Assembly (NCBI GenBank): GCA_036734945.1
Contig: DAIMXP010000021.1
Coordinates: forward strand, 1-64,000
Source of the DNA: UBA4733 sp036734945
GTDB lineage: Bacteria; Chloroflexota; UBA4733
DNA: 64,000 bases
Reading direction: 5' to 3'
Shown here piece by piece: positions 16,728 through 25,613 of this stretch. Each line of letters opens with the position of its first letter. Position 1 is the stretch's first letter. A program made the position numbers and the translations under genes. Below the pieces are notes generated by a model. That model did not search any database. It worked only from the letters and a program-made list of their open reading frames with translations, and was not told where the DNA came from.

Positions 16728-18781
16728 CGGGCCACCACCAAAACGATCAGGAGGGCGACGAACAGGTAGGCGAGATAGGTCTGGATGGAGCCATTCTGCA
16801 GCCGGCGCACCAGATGGGCGCCCCGCACGATGTGGTCGCTGAGGCGGCGGTAGACGTACTGTTCGAACACCGGCGTCACCGCGGCCTGGTAGCGGATGGA
16901 CGCGACGAAGCGCGTGCCTTTCTGATAGACGTGGTCCACTGTGCGCCAGGGCCGGATGACGCCGGCAAACATCAGGCGAATGGGCTTGGCGAAGCCGGTG
17001 GCGCTGTACTCGTTGATGGGGAGGAGGGTGTTCCCGCAGGTCCATGTCTCACTCAAGCGGGAGCGCACCGGCCCGGCCAGGACACGCGCCAGCAGCCAGG
17101 GTAGCGGCGCCAGCACGACCAGGGCCAGCGCGATGCCCGGCGAACTCAGCCGCGCCCCGGCGGTATACGGCAGCAAGGTGAAGCCAATAACGGGCGCCGG
17201 CGCGCCGGTGAGGGCACGGGTAATGGGACCGAGCGCCGCCACGACCGGACCGGCCAGCAGGCCCAGCGCAACGCAGCCGGCGCTGAGCAGCCCCATGCCG
17301 ACGAGCTGCAGCTTGCCGGTCTCCCGTACCTGCGTCGGTGTAACGCCACCCGCCTCGTGGCCACGCGGCAGAGCCAGGAAGGTGAGGCCGAAGGCCTTGA
17401 CAAAGCAGGCGACAGCGAGCGCGCCGGTGAGGGCGAGCATGGCGCCGGCAAAGAGCAGCGGGACGGTGAGCAGCGGGCTCGCGCTGCGCATGCCGCTGAG
17501 CAGCAGCGCCTGGAAGGTGAGCCATTCGCTGGCAAAGCCGTTGAGCGGTGGCAACGCGGAGATGGCGGCGGAACCGACCAGGAAGAAAAGTGCAGTCACC
17601 GGCATGACACGAATCAGTCCGCCCAGGTGCTCCATGTCGTGCGTGTGGGTCACCTCGTCCACCGCGCCGGCCCCCAGGAACAGCAACGCCTTGAAGGTGG
17701 CATGGTTCAGCACATGAAAGAGCGCGGCAGCGAGACCGAGGGCGGCAACTGCCGGCTGACCGACCGCGCGCCCGAGCAAGGCCACGCCCACGCCGAGCAG
17801 GATGATGCCGATGTTCTCCACGCTGTGATAGGCGAGGAGACGCTTCAGATCGTGCTCCATGAGGGCGTAGAGCACCCCCAGCACGGCCGACACGGCGCCG
17901 AGACCCACCACCAGCAGGCCCCACCAGGCCGGTCCAGGACCGAGGATATCCATGCCGATTCGCACAAGGCCGTAGATGCCGGTCTTGATCATGACGCCGG
18001 ACATGAGCGCGGAGATCGGTGTGGGCGCCACCGGATGGGCACGCGGCAGCCAGATGTGCAGCGGGATCATGCCGGCCTTGGTTCCGAAGCCGACGAGCGC
18101 CAGCAGGAAGACGAGGGTACGCATGCCGAGCGGCAACGTCTGTGCCGCAGCAGACCAGTCGGCGAAGGCGAAGGAGCCGGTGGACCGGTAGAGCACAAGG
18201 AAGGCCCCGAAGATCGCGGCGGTCGCCACGTGCGTCATCACAAAGTAGACCCAGCCCGCCGAACGCACATCCCGGCGTTGATGCTGGGAGATGACCAGGC
18301 CGAAGCTGAGGAGCGACATGCACTCCCAGGCGACCAGGAAGGTGAAAGCGTTGGCGGCAGTGACCACTGCGAGCATGCTCACGACGAACAGGGTGTAACC
18401 CGCGCTGAGGAGCCGGGCCGCCGGCGATCCGTGGTGCTCGCGGCGACCGGGATGGCTGTCGTGAGCGTGCTGGTATGGCGGCCTGCCGGCCTGCCCCGCC
18501 GCATAGATGGCGACACAGCAGGAAATGGCAGCAATTACGACGACGAAGTAGGCGCTCAGGGCATCAATGCGCACTGCCAGGGCTACCCCAGGTAGCGGCC
18601 CCGGCACGGTCGCCGTGCTGTCCGGCCGGCCGAGGGCCAGCGCGCCGCCAGCGAACACGAGCAGGGACGCCGCCGCCGACAGCAGGTACGAGACTCTGGC
18701 TGTGCGCACGCTCAGTCCCGCGGCCACCAGGTAGACGGCCAGCCCGCCGAAGAGTTCCTCGCCCATGGGCAGCGCCGACAA
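16724..18781 (-). CDS. hyfB: Ion-translocating membrane subunit (HyfB-like, NuoL family)
   Basis: A 685-residue polytopic protein, first gene of the seven-gene leftward operon. It carries GFGTKAGMIPLHIWLPRAHPVAPTP with the channel lysine and ALMEHDLKRLLAYHSVENIG, plus a long C-terminal extension with ETWTCGNTLLPINEYSATGF, as in HyfB/HycC. A loop near residue 100 (about HDSHPGRREHHG) is unusually His/charge-rich. HyfD and HyfA homologues, present in E. coli hydrogenase 4, are absent. The 104 bases upstream must hold the promoter; no clear hexamers are seen. Confidence 0.87.
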   Translation of the reverse strand: MSALPMGEELFGGLAVYLVAAGLSVRTARVSYLLSAAASLLVFAGGALALGRPDSTATVPGPLPGVALAVRIDALSAYFVVVIAAISCCVAIYAAGQAGRPPYQHAHDSHPGRREHHGSPAARLLSAGYTLFVVSMLAVVTAANAFTFLVAWECMSLLSFGLVISQHQRRDVRSAGWVYFVMTHVATAAIFGAFLVLYRSTGSFAFADWSAAAQTLPLGMRTLVFLLALVGFGTKAGMIPLHIWLPRAHPVAPTPISALMSGVMIKTGIYGLVRIGMDILGPGPAWWGLLVVGLGAVSAVLGVLYALMEHDLKRLLAYHSVENIGIILLGVGVALLGRAVGQPAVAALGLAAALFHVLNHATFKALLFLGAGAVDEVTHTHDMEHLGGLIRVMPVTALFFLVGSAAISALPPLNGFASEWLTFQALLLSGMRSASPLLTVPLLFAGAMLALTGALAVACFVKAFGLTFLALPRGHEAGGVTPTQVRETGKLQLVGMGLLSAGCVALGLLAGPVVAALGPITRALTGAPAPVIGFTLLPYTAGARLSSPGIALALVVLAPLPWLLARVLAGPVRSRLSETWTCGNTLLPINEYSATGFAKPIRLMFAGVIRPWRTVDHVYQKGTRFVASIRYQAAVTPVFEQYVYRRLSDHIVRGAHLVRRLQNGSIQTYLAYLFVALLIVLVVAR

Positions 18782-18885
18782 AGCGTTCTCCTTCTATCGT
18801 CCTTGCCTGCGGCCCGGCGCGCCAATAGCATAGCCACTGACCTGACTGCAGGGAAGGGACGCTGTAGCTCAGTGCCTGGCGGGCC

Positions 18886-19491
18886 TCAGGCGTTCGGCAG
18901 CACGATCGGGCAGGCAACCACCACCGTGGCGTCGTCAGTCGTGCGGCCCCAGTTTGCCAGGATTGCGTTAGCCAGCACTTGCGGGTCGGATGAGTACAGC
19001 ACGCATTGCTCCCGCAGATTAAAGCGGGCACTGACACCGTCGGTATGGAGCAGGAGCAGCCAGCCGGCGTCCAAATCGGTTCCATACGCTCGGATCTGCC
19101 GTGTAGCCCCGCCGACGATGCCTCGATCACTGACGAGGTGTGTGACGCGTGTGGCGCCACAGAGGTACCCGTCGATGTTGCCGATGCCGGCATGGGTGAG
19201 CCGGTGCGCTGGCGAGTCGATTTGCACGACGGTGATCACGGCGCCGCGGCTGCCGACAAGTGCCCGGTGGCACACGGTAAGCGCTTCTGCCGGCGCTAAC
19301 TCGGGAAGGGCATCGAGCGCAGCAAGCGCCAGTCGTGCCGCCGCCGCCGCCAACGGTCCGTGGCCCAGTCCGTCGATAACCGCGATGCGGCACCGCCCTT
19401 CATGCCAGTGGACGGCCCAGGCATCGCCGTTCTCCGATTCACCCGGGTAGGTACGGCTTGCGGCAGCAACCGCTATTGGCCGCGCAGCCAC
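18886..19491 (-). CDS. rsbX: RsbX-like PP2C-family phosphatase
   Basis: A 201-residue SpoIIE/RsbX-type phosphatase domain. Metal-binding landmarks are AVIDGLGHGPLA near residue 37, the central LTHAGIGNIDGYL, LLLHTDGVSARF and the terminal TDDATVVVA. RsbX-type enzymes remove phosphate from RsbS/RsbR and reset the stress switch. It overlaps the upstream RsbT-like gene by 19 bases and is the last gene of the six-gene operon. Confidence 0.85.
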   Translation of the reverse strand: MAARPIAVAAASRTYPGESENGDAWAVHWHEGRCRIAVIDGLGHGPLAAAAARLALAALDALPELAPAEALTVCHRALVGSRGAVITVVQIDSPAHRLTHAGIGNIDGYLCGATRVTHLVSDRGIVGGATRQIRAYGTDLDAGWLLLLHTDGVSARFNLREQCVLYSSDPQVLANAILANWGRTTDDATVVVACPIVLPNA

Positions 19492-19877
19492 TTCCGCGTC
19501 ATCACATACGTGCCTCCCGGTCCGCTCCTGATAGCGAACTCGTCCATCAGCCGGCGCACCCCAGGTAGACCGCTCCCCAGGCCGCCCCCGGTGCTGTACC
19601 CATCTTCCATAGCCCGCTCCAGGTCCACGATGCCGGGGCCGTCATCCTGGCTTTCGACCTCGATGCCCGAAGCCCCTTTGGCAGCCACCACCGACATGAC
19701 GAGCCGCCCGCCGACAGCGTAGCGAACGAGGTTCGTCGCCAGTTCTCGGGTTGCCAGGGTCACTGCTTCCGTATCGGCGCTGTTGAACCCCAGACTTCTG
19801 GCCATCGCGCGCGCCTCTTGCCGCGCTCGCTCGGTGTCACTTTCTCTCACTACGGGGAGGCGCAGAAACTGTGCCAT
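19473..19877 (-). CDS. RsbT-like ATP-binding switch kinase, second copy
   Basis: A 134-residue GHKL-type kinase of the RsbT/RsbW class. The N box appears as TRELATNLVRYAVGG, the G1 box as DDGPGI and the G2 region as GGGLGSGLPGVRRLMDEF. Full-length for the family. It starts one base after the stop of the first RsbT-like gene and is clearly diverged from it, so the operon has two kinases that could target different STAS partners or one sigma-control protein. Confidence 0.83.
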   Translation of the reverse strand: MAQFLRLPVVRESDTERARQEARAMARSLGFNSADTEAVTLATRELATNLVRYAVGGRLVMSVVAAKGASGIEVESQDDGPGIVDLERAMEDGYSTGGGLGSGLPGVRRLMDEFAIRSGPGGTYVMTRKWLRGQ

Positions 19878-19878
19878 C

Positions 19879-20292
19879 CTAACTGCGCCATTTGCGGATG
19901 GTCACGGTCGTTCCTCGGCCGAGCGTACTGTCGATCTGCATCTCGTCCATCAGGCGCTTCGTGCCCGGCAAGCCCAGACCCAGCCCGGCTCCTGAAGTGA
20001 AGCCGTCGCGCAACGCCTGCTCGACGTCGGCGATGCCCGGCCCATTGTCTTTCACGACGATCTCGATCCCGGTTCCAGCGGGCGACACCGCCAATTCTCG
20101 GATCGTCACGTCCCCTTGCCCGTTCACGGCGTAGCGCACCACATTGCGGGCCAGTTCCGAGACGGCGGTCGCGATACGGCTCTGGTCAACCTTACCAAAA
20201 CCCAGGCGCTGGGCGGCATCGCGAGCGCGCTGGCGGGCCGTGACGATGCCGCTTTCGTCCACCAGGGCGATTCGCTCTTCAATGATGGGCAT
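19879..20292 (-). CDS. rsbT: RsbT-like serine kinase
   Basis: A 137-residue GHKL kinase of the RsbT class, with VSELARNVVRYAVNGQG (N box), KDNGPGIADVEQALRDG (G1) and GAGLGLGLPGTKRLMDEM (G2). RsbT phosphorylates the STAS proteins RsbS and RsbR and, once released, activates a downstream partner. ATG 20292 is inside the 3' end of the RsbS gene, with a 14-base overlap. Confidence 0.86.
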   Translation of the reverse strand: MPIIEERIALVDESGIVTARQRARDAAQRLGFGKVDQSRIATAVSELARNVVRYAVNGQGDVTIRELAVSPAGTGIEIVVKDNGPGIADVEQALRDGFTSGAGLGLGLPGTKRLMDEMQIDSTLGRGTTVTIRKWRS

Positions 20293-20668
20293 GGCGACCC
20301 CGGCGATCCTGGACCGCAATTTGCCGACCCAGGATGACCAATCCTTTTTCCACCGTCAGCGCCGTGCGAACACCTTGCAATTCTAGTCCGAGCTCGACGA
20401 GCGTCATGGCTACCGCCGGCTGAATCCCGACAACGATCGTCATCCCGCCCAGCAACCCGGCCATGACGGCCACGTCGTGAAACAACCGGCCGAGAAAGGA
20501 ATCAACCGTCTCGACCACGGTGAGGTCAAGCAAGACACCGCGGGCACCAGTGCGCTCCAGCAACGCCCCCAACTCCTGTTGCAAGTCCAGGGCATCGCTG
20601 TCGCGCAGCTCTTCCAATACCGTCGCGATCAGGGTTCCACCGATCTGGATGACGGGGACGCGTGCCAT
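20279..20668 (-). CDS. rsbS: RsbS-like STAS-domain antagonist
   Basis: A 129-residue single STAS domain, MARVPVIQIGGTLIATVLEEL at the start and LLDLTVVETVDSFLGRLFHDVA around the phosphorylatable serine, as in RsbS (consensus DSFLGR). It sequesters RsbT until phosphorylated. Its ATG follows directly on the stop of the RsbR-like gene. Confidence 0.87.
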   Translation of the reverse strand: MARVPVIQIGGTLIATVLEELRDSDALDLQQELGALLERTGARGVLLDLTVVETVDSFLGRLFHDVAVMAGLLGGMTIVVGIQPAVAMTLVELGLELQGVRTALTVEKGLVILGRQIAVQDRRGRHAHH

Positions 20669-21154
20669 CTAACTCTCGCTCGCCTCGAACGCCTCGTCCC
20701 GATCAGTACCTCGCCGCCGGCGGACAACCTCCAGCCCTAAGTGCGCGAAAGCCAGTTCTAATCCCCTGGCCAGGGTGGTCCGCGTGGTCACACCAGCCAG
20801 GTCCAGACCAAGATGCACCAGGGTCATGGCGATACTGGCCGAGAGGCCGACGATCAAGACCTCGCAGCCCAACAAGCGGGAGGCGCCGACCATCTCCAGG
20901 AGGTGCCTGGCCACAGCAGTGTCCACGACAGGCACACCCGTGATGTCCAGGATTACGATCTCCGACCCGGTCTCCACGATCTTCTGCAGCAGCGACTCGG
21001 TGGTTGCCCGCGTCCGGGCAGTATCAAGGCCGCCCACGATCGGCAAGGCGAGGATGCCCTTCCAGACCTGGATCACCGGCGTCTGCAGTTCGCTGATGGT
21101 CCGGCGCTGCTGCTCGAGGTCCGCCGTCAGTTCGCTACGACTTTGTTCGTTCAT
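20669..21154 (-). CDS. RsbR-like STAS-domain protein (short form)
   Basis: A 161-residue protein: a short helical lead (residues 1-22) followed by an RsbR-type STAS domain, TPVIQVWKGILALPIVGGLD, ILDITGVPVVDTAVARHLLE and the terminal LAFAHLGLEVV. The phosphoacceptor positions read DT-x-V-A, as in RsbR threonine sites. The globin-like N-terminal sensor domain of full RsbR proteins is absent, so sensing may be delegated to the kinase encoded upstream. It overlaps that gene by 20 bases. Confidence 0.82.
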   Translation of the reverse strand: MNEQSRSELTADLEQQRRTISELQTPVIQVWKGILALPIVGGLDTARTRATTESLLQKIVETGSEIVILDITGVPVVDTAVARHLLEMVGASRLLGCEVLIVGLSASIAMTLVHLGLDLAGVTTRTTLARGLELAFAHLGLEVVRRRRGTDRDEAFEASES

Positions 21155-22238
21155 CAATCCCCTCCGTCTCCAATACTGCCATGGCCGATGCCAGCGGGAA
21201 GGCGGCCTTGAACGTGCTCCCGACGCCCACCGTACTGGCGACGATGATCTCCCCGCCATGTGCCAGCACCAACTCGTGCGCCAGCGTCAACCCAAGGCCC
21301 AGGCCACCGGCTTCCACGCGCCGCGCTTCCGGCGCCCGATAGAACTTCTCGAAGACGCGTGCCTGTGCCGCTGCCGTCATACCGATCCCGGTGTCCGCGA
21401 CTGTGACCCAGACCCGCTGGTCGTCCCTGCCGCCGCTGATCGTCACCCGCCCGCCCGCCGCGGTGTAACGGATGGCATTGGAGAAGAGGTTGCCCACGAT
21501 CGTCAGCAAGGCGTCGGCGTTGCCGACAATCGGCAGGGGTTGGGGGGCGCCACCGAGCTGGTTCTCCAAATCGACGCCCTTCTTCAGGGCGGCCGCATTC
21601 GCCCAGGTGGCAGCCCGCGCCACCACTTCCGCCAGATCGAGCGGTTGCAATTCCAACTCCACCGACTCGCCGCGGCTGGCGCGCACCAGATCCCCCGTGA
21701 GTTGCGAGAGCCGATCGATAGCTTCGCTGGCGGAGCCGAGCGCCATCGGCACCGCCTCGAAACGACCGCGCTTGACCAGCCGTTTCGCCACGTCTACGTA
21801 GCCCTTGACCGCAGTGAGCGGCGTGCCGAGTTCGTGGGCGATCACGGCGAGCAATTCAACCTTCTCGCGCTCGGACTGCTCCGCCAGATCGGCACGCTGC
21901 CGCTCCAGCGCCGTCTGCTGTTCGGCCCGGATGCCCAGCTGATCAAGGCGCAGTTGCAGGTAGTGCTGGTACTGCACGCCGTAGGCGATCATGACTTCCA
22001 GCAGGAACTGCAGTCCATCGGTGGTCGCTCGCGCCTGTTCGCGGTAGGATCGACCGGTAATAACGACAGCGACCGCATCGGCGTGCAGCGCCACGATCTC
22101 CTCGGGCCCGACCCCTTGCTCCACGAAACGTTGGCTGAGCATCGACGCCTGATACAACGGCTCTTCGCTGCGCGTCTGCAGATACCTAATCAGGGCGGCA
22201 CGGTAGGACTCGACCAGCGACTGCTCTGGATCGACCAT
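21135..22238 (-). CDS. Hybrid sensor: RsbU N-terminal domain fused to a histidine kinase
   Basis: A 367-residue protein opening the Rsb operon. Residues about 5-85 match the RsbU N-terminal four-helix domain that binds RsbT (YRAALIRYLQTRSEEPLY...QRFVEQGVGPEEIVALH). After a coiled coil come HisKA with H box AVIAHELGTPLTAVKGYVDVA and an intact HATPase: N box GNLFSNAIRYT, G1 DTGIGM, G2 GGLGLGL. ATG 22238 directly follows GGAGG; a longer frame exists but lacks a site. The phosphatase domain normal for RsbU is replaced by a kinase. No response regulator gene is adjacent. Confidence 0.83.
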   Translation of the reverse strand: MVDPEQSLVESYRAALIRYLQTRSEEPLYQASMLSQRFVEQGVGPEEIVALHADAVAVVITGRSYREQARATTDGLQFLLEVMIAYGVQYQHYLQLRLDQLGIRAEQQTALERQRADLAEQSEREKVELLAVIAHELGTPLTAVKGYVDVAKRLVKRGRFEAVPMALGSASEAIDRLSQLTGDLVRASRGESVELELQPLDLAEVVARAATWANAAALKKGVDLENQLGGAPQPLPIVGNADALLTIVGNLFSNAIRYTAAGGRVTISGGRDDQRVWVTVADTGIGMTAAAQARVFEKFYRAPEARRVEAGGLGLGLTLAHELVLAHGGEIIVASTVGVGSTFKAAFPLASAMAVLETEGIDERTKS

Positions 22239-22322
22239 AGCCTCCTCCGTCCCAGACGGCTGCACGTTCACCTCCCTGGCGACCACTGCATCATACAGTG
22301 CCGCCTTCGCCGTACACTAATC

Positions 22323-23522
22323 TCATGCGATGCCCCAGCGTTCATCAATCGGCCGCTGATACGCATCATATGTGCCGTCGATCACGTCCTGCACGCGCAC
22401 GACTTGATCGGCGGCGGCAGCCTCGTAGATAGCGCAGGCGATCGCCTTGGCCTGCAGCCCCATTTCGCCGGTAATCTCCGGTGGCCGACCGTCGCGAATG
22501 CTGTGCAAGAAGTCGCAGACTTCCAGGGCGAAGCCGTCGGTCAGGCCATAGGGGAAGACGCGCTCCCGCTCCTCAGCGCTCATGCTGTCGAGGTATTGCT
22601 GGTAGAGATCAGACAGCTTGTACTCGCTGCCGTCCAGTCGCTTGAGGGTGGCCGTCAGGCGCGGGCCGTGGAAGGGATCGCCAGGGTCATTGAGCGAACC
22701 CTCGCTGCCGTAGTACATGACGGTATTGAAGGTGTCTGCCAGTGGCCGGTTGATCACCGTCCAGGTGCCGGTGACGCCGCTCTTGAAGTTGAGGAGCGCC
22801 GTGAAGGTGTCCTCCCGCATGTCCGGCACGCGCTCGTCACCCTTGACGAACGTGCCCTCATAGAGCCGGCGCACACTGCCGTAGACGCTCTCGCAATCGC
22901 CCCACAGGTAGCGCATGGTGTCGCAGAAGTGCGCGCCGCTATCGAGCACCGGCCCGCCGCCGGAGAGGAAGCGGTCGAAGCGCCAGGCCCAGAGCATGTT
23001 CGGGTCTACCTTGCGGTTGGTGGCGCGCTGCACGAAGAACACCTGCGGTGTGCCGAGCATGCCCTTCTGGTGGATCGCCCAGTGGGCAGTGCGCGGGCCC
23101 GGCTGCCGGCGAATCTGCTCAGCGGTGGCAAGGGTGGCGCCGCTGCGCTTGCTCGCCTCAATGAGTTGGCGCGTCGCCTTGATCGTCACGCCGACCGGTT
23201 TCTCGATCTGCACGTGGACGCCGGCTTCCAGGCAGGCGATGCCGATATCGCGGTGCAGGAAGTGCGGCAAGCAAATGTCGGCGGCATCAACGTTGCCGTC
23301 CCGCAGCAGTTGCTCGGCGTCGGCGTAGACGCGTGGCCGCTCCTGTCCCCAGACGACAGCGCGGTCGGCCACCGCCTCCGCCCGCTCCACAGCGGCGTCG
23401 CAGACGGCGACGAGGTTGAAGAGGTCCGGCGCTTGCTCCTTGATGAGGCCGTAGCCGGTGACGTGCTTGTTAGTGGCGATACCCCCACAGCCGATGAGGG
23501 CGAGTCGGATTGGTTTGGTCAT
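22323..23522 (-). CDS. Gfo/Idh/MocA-family NAD(P)-dependent oxidoreductase
   Basis: A 399-residue protein with the Rossmann start LALIGCGGIATNKHV, a catalytic EKPVGVTIKA motif near residue 100 and a C-terminal substrate domain (GPVLDSGAHFCDTMRYLWG). Family members oxidise or reduce sugars, inositols or sugar amines. It is divergent from the enolase-superfamily dehydratase gene, 48 bases apart, so the two probably share control and a sugar or sugar-acid pathway. Confidence 0.85.
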   Translation of the reverse strand: MTKPIRLALIGCGGIATNKHVTGYGLIKEQAPDLFNLVAVCDAAVERAEAVADRAVVWGQERPRVYADAEQLLRDGNVDAADICLPHFLHRDIGIACLEAGVHVQIEKPVGVTIKATRQLIEASKRSGATLATAEQIRRQPGPRTAHWAIHQKGMLGTPQVFFVQRATNRKVDPNMLWAWRFDRFLSGGGPVLDSGAHFCDTMRYLWGDCESVYGSVRRLYEGTFVKGDERVPDMREDTFTALLNFKSGVTGTWTVINRPLADTFNTVMYYGSEGSLNDPGDPFHGPRLTATLKRLDGSEYKLSDLYQQYLDSMSAEERERVFPYGLTDGFALEVCDFLHSIRDGRPPEITGEMGLQAKAIACAIYEAAAADQVVRVQDVIDGTYDAYQRPIDERWGIA

Positions 23523-23570
23523 AAATCTGGTATTCCTTCTTCAGAGAAACAGTAGGAGGAGATACTACAC

Positions 23571-24710
23571 ATGAAAATCACCGCTGTCGAGCCGCTGTTG
23601 ATCGACCGCTACCTTTTCGTTCAGGTCCACACCGACGCGGGGTTGGTTGGGTTAGGGGAATCGGGAACCTGGGGCTACCTGGAGGCTTCTGCTGAAGCAG
23701 TCAAGAGCTTTGCCGTCTATCTGGTGGGGCAAGACCCGCTGCGCATCGAGCACCACTGGCAGTACATGTACCGATCGAGCCACTTCCGCGGCGCCGCCAT
23801 TATGGGTGCGATCAGCGCTATCGACATCGCGCTATGGGACATTGCCGGCAAGCACTTCGGCGTGCCGGTGTACCAGTTGCTGGGCGGCAAGTGTCGGAAC
23901 AAGGCCCGCGTCTACTACCACGTTTTCGGGCGCACCACCGAGCAACTGGTGCAGGGCTGCATCGACGCCAAAGCGCGTGGCTTCACCGCCGTGGGGCACT
24001 TAACGCCCTTCCTGGACGAGCCGCACGACGTGCCCTACTTCAAGACCCACGCCGCCAAGATCAGCGACGCTATCGAGACGGTACGCCGCTACCGCGAAGC
24101 GGTGGGTAACGAGGTTGATCTCTGCGTCGAAATCCACCGACGCATGGCCCCGGCGGAAGCGATTGTCCTGGCGCGCGGCATTGAGCAGTTTCACCCCTTC
24201 TTTTATGAAGACCCTATCCTGCCGGACAACTTCGACGCCATGGCGCTGGTGGCGCAGAACATCCATATTCCGATCGCCACCGGTGAGCGGCTGCACACGA
24301 TCTACGAGTTCGAGATGCTGCTGCGGCGCGGCGCCGTGCAATACGTGCGACCGGACGTCTGCATGGCCGGCGGGATCACGCATAGCAAGAAGATCGCGGC
24401 GTTGGCGGAGGCCCACCACGTCGGCGTTGTCCCCCACAACCCGCTCAGCCCGGTCAGTACGGCGGCCTGCCTGCAACTGGCGGCCTGCATCCCCAACTTC
24501 GCCCTCCAGGAATACCCGATTGGTGAGGATCAGCCGCCCAAGAGTGAGATCGTCAAGGGGGCGCCGCAAGTGGAGGACGGCTTCCTGACCATCTCCGATG
24601 CGCCCGGCATCGGCGTGGAACTGGCAGAAGATGCCCAGCAACAACACCCGTATCGGCGGCGCGGCCTGCACACGCGGCTGCACGTGGATGGCTCCGTCAT
24701 CGACCAATAG
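23571..24710 (+). CDS. Mandelate racemase/muconate lactonizing enzyme family sugar-acid dehydratase
   Basis: A 379-residue enolase-superfamily enzyme. The N-terminal capping domain contains SSHFRGAAIMGAISAIDIALWDIAGK; barrel ligands appear in CVEIHRRM, FFYEDPIL and ATGERLHT, with RPDVCMAGGI and the general acid/base histidine in VVPHNPLSP. This layout is like galactonate/mannonate dehydratases. An AGGAGG site lies nine bases before the ATG. The exact sugar acid cannot be read from the sequence. Confidence 0.85.
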   Translation: MKITAVEPLLIDRYLFVQVHTDAGLVGLGESGTWGYLEASAEAVKSFAVYLVGQDPLRIEHHWQYMYRSSHFRGAAIMGAISAIDIALWDIAGKHFGVPVYQLLGGKCRNKARVYYHVFGRTTEQLVQGCIDAKARGFTAVGHLTPFLDEPHDVPYFKTHAAKISDAIETVRRYREAVGNEVDLCVEIHRRMAPAEAIVLARGIEQFHPFFYEDPILPDNFDAMALVAQNIHIPIATGERLHTIYEFEMLLRRGAVQYVRPDVCMAGGITHSKKIAALAEAHHVGVVPHNPLSPVSTAACLQLAACIPNFALQEYPIGEDQPPKSEIVKGAPQVEDGFLTISDAPGIGVELAEDAQQQHPYRRRGLHTRLHVDGSVIDQ

Positions 24711-24821
24711 GAGCGGCTGCGCACTCCGCTGTGCCGCGCCGGCTAACGGCCTTCGGGGCTGTGGTAGCATGCATATTCAGTGCTGTGTACACGGTAGTAA
24801 CGTCATCTGGGCAGCGTTGTA

Positions 24822-25607
24822 TTGACTATTGATACCCATGTGCATCTTGATGCCGCTGCTTTTGCCGACGATGTCGTATCGGTAGTCCAGCGCGCTGTCG
24901 CTGCCGGTGTGACGCAGATGATCAGCATCGGCACTGACCTGTCATCCAGCCGGAAGGCGGTAGAATTGACGAAGCGTTTCTCGGGCGTGTGGGCGAGCGT
25001 CGGCGTTCATCCACATGAAGCGGCGAACTGCCCCGACACGCTGGAGAGTGAACTGGCGGCACTGGCGACCAACCCGCGTGTTGTAGCAATAGGGGAGACT
25101 GGCCTGGACTTCTACCGTAACCTGGCGCCGCCGGCAGCTCAGCACGAGACCTTCCAGCGACAGATTGCCCTGGCGCACCACTTAGACCTGCCCCTTGTCA
25201 TCCACTCCCGCAACGCCGACGACGCCGTCATGGAGGCGCTGGTCGGCGCGAACGCCCAACGAGTCGTCATGCATTGTTTCAGTGGCGATCGTCCGCTCGC
25301 TCGGCGCTGCGTAGACCGGGGTTGGTACCTGGCCTTCGGCGGCGCCGTCACCTACTCGCGCAACGCCGAACTACGCGCCGTGGTAGCCGAAGTCCCTGTC
25401 GAGCAACTGCTGTTTGAAACGGACGCCCCCTACCTGGCGCCGGTTCCCCACCGCGGGCGTCGCAATGAACCGGCCTGGCTCAACGCCACCATCGCGCTCT
25501 GCGCCGAGGTCCGCAACACCACTGCGGAAGCGCTGGCGGAGCAGGCCGCGCGGAATGCCGCCTCGCTCTTTTCCCGCCTGATTACCGCCCATATAGAGGA
25601 GGCCTAG
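24822..25607 (+). CDS. tatD: TatD-family metal-dependent hydrolase (DNase)
   Basis: A 261-residue TIM-barrel hydrolase. Metal ligands are all visible: DTHVHLD at the start, GETGLDFY, IHSRNADD, MHCFSG and FETDAPYLAP. TatD proteins act as 3'-5' DNases and in repair. The TTG start is chosen because the HxH motif must be near the N-terminus and no other start fits; the ribosome site is poor. It lies six bases before the polyprenyl synthase gene. The 111 bases before it hold an extended -10-like TGGTAGCAT and nothing else clear. Confidence 0.88.
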   Translation: MTIDTHVHLDAAAFADDVVSVVQRAVAAGVTQMISIGTDLSSSRKAVELTKRFSGVWASVGVHPHEAANCPDTLESELAALATNPRVVAIGETGLDFYRNLAPPAAQHETFQRQIALAHHLDLPLVIHSRNADDAVMEALVGANAQRVVMHCFSGDRPLARRCVDRGWYLAFGGAVTYSRNAELRAVVAEVPVEQLLFETDAPYLAPVPHRGRRNEPAWLNATIALCAEVRNTTAEALAEQAARNAASLFSRLITAHIEEA

Positions 25608-25613
25608 TTCCCC

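Noticed and set aside
18857..18910. GCTGTAGCTCAGT, similar to a tRNA D-arm
   Set aside because: No matching acceptor stem, anticodon arm or GTTCGA-type T-arm at the right distance; it runs into the rsbX gene end.
20775..23555. Open frame of 926 codons antisense to the Rsb operon and the Gfo/Idh gene
   Set aside because: It mirrors six well-supported genes on the opposite strand; its residues (many His, Arg, Gln, Asp) are typical of the antisense frame in GC-rich DNA, with no domain visible.
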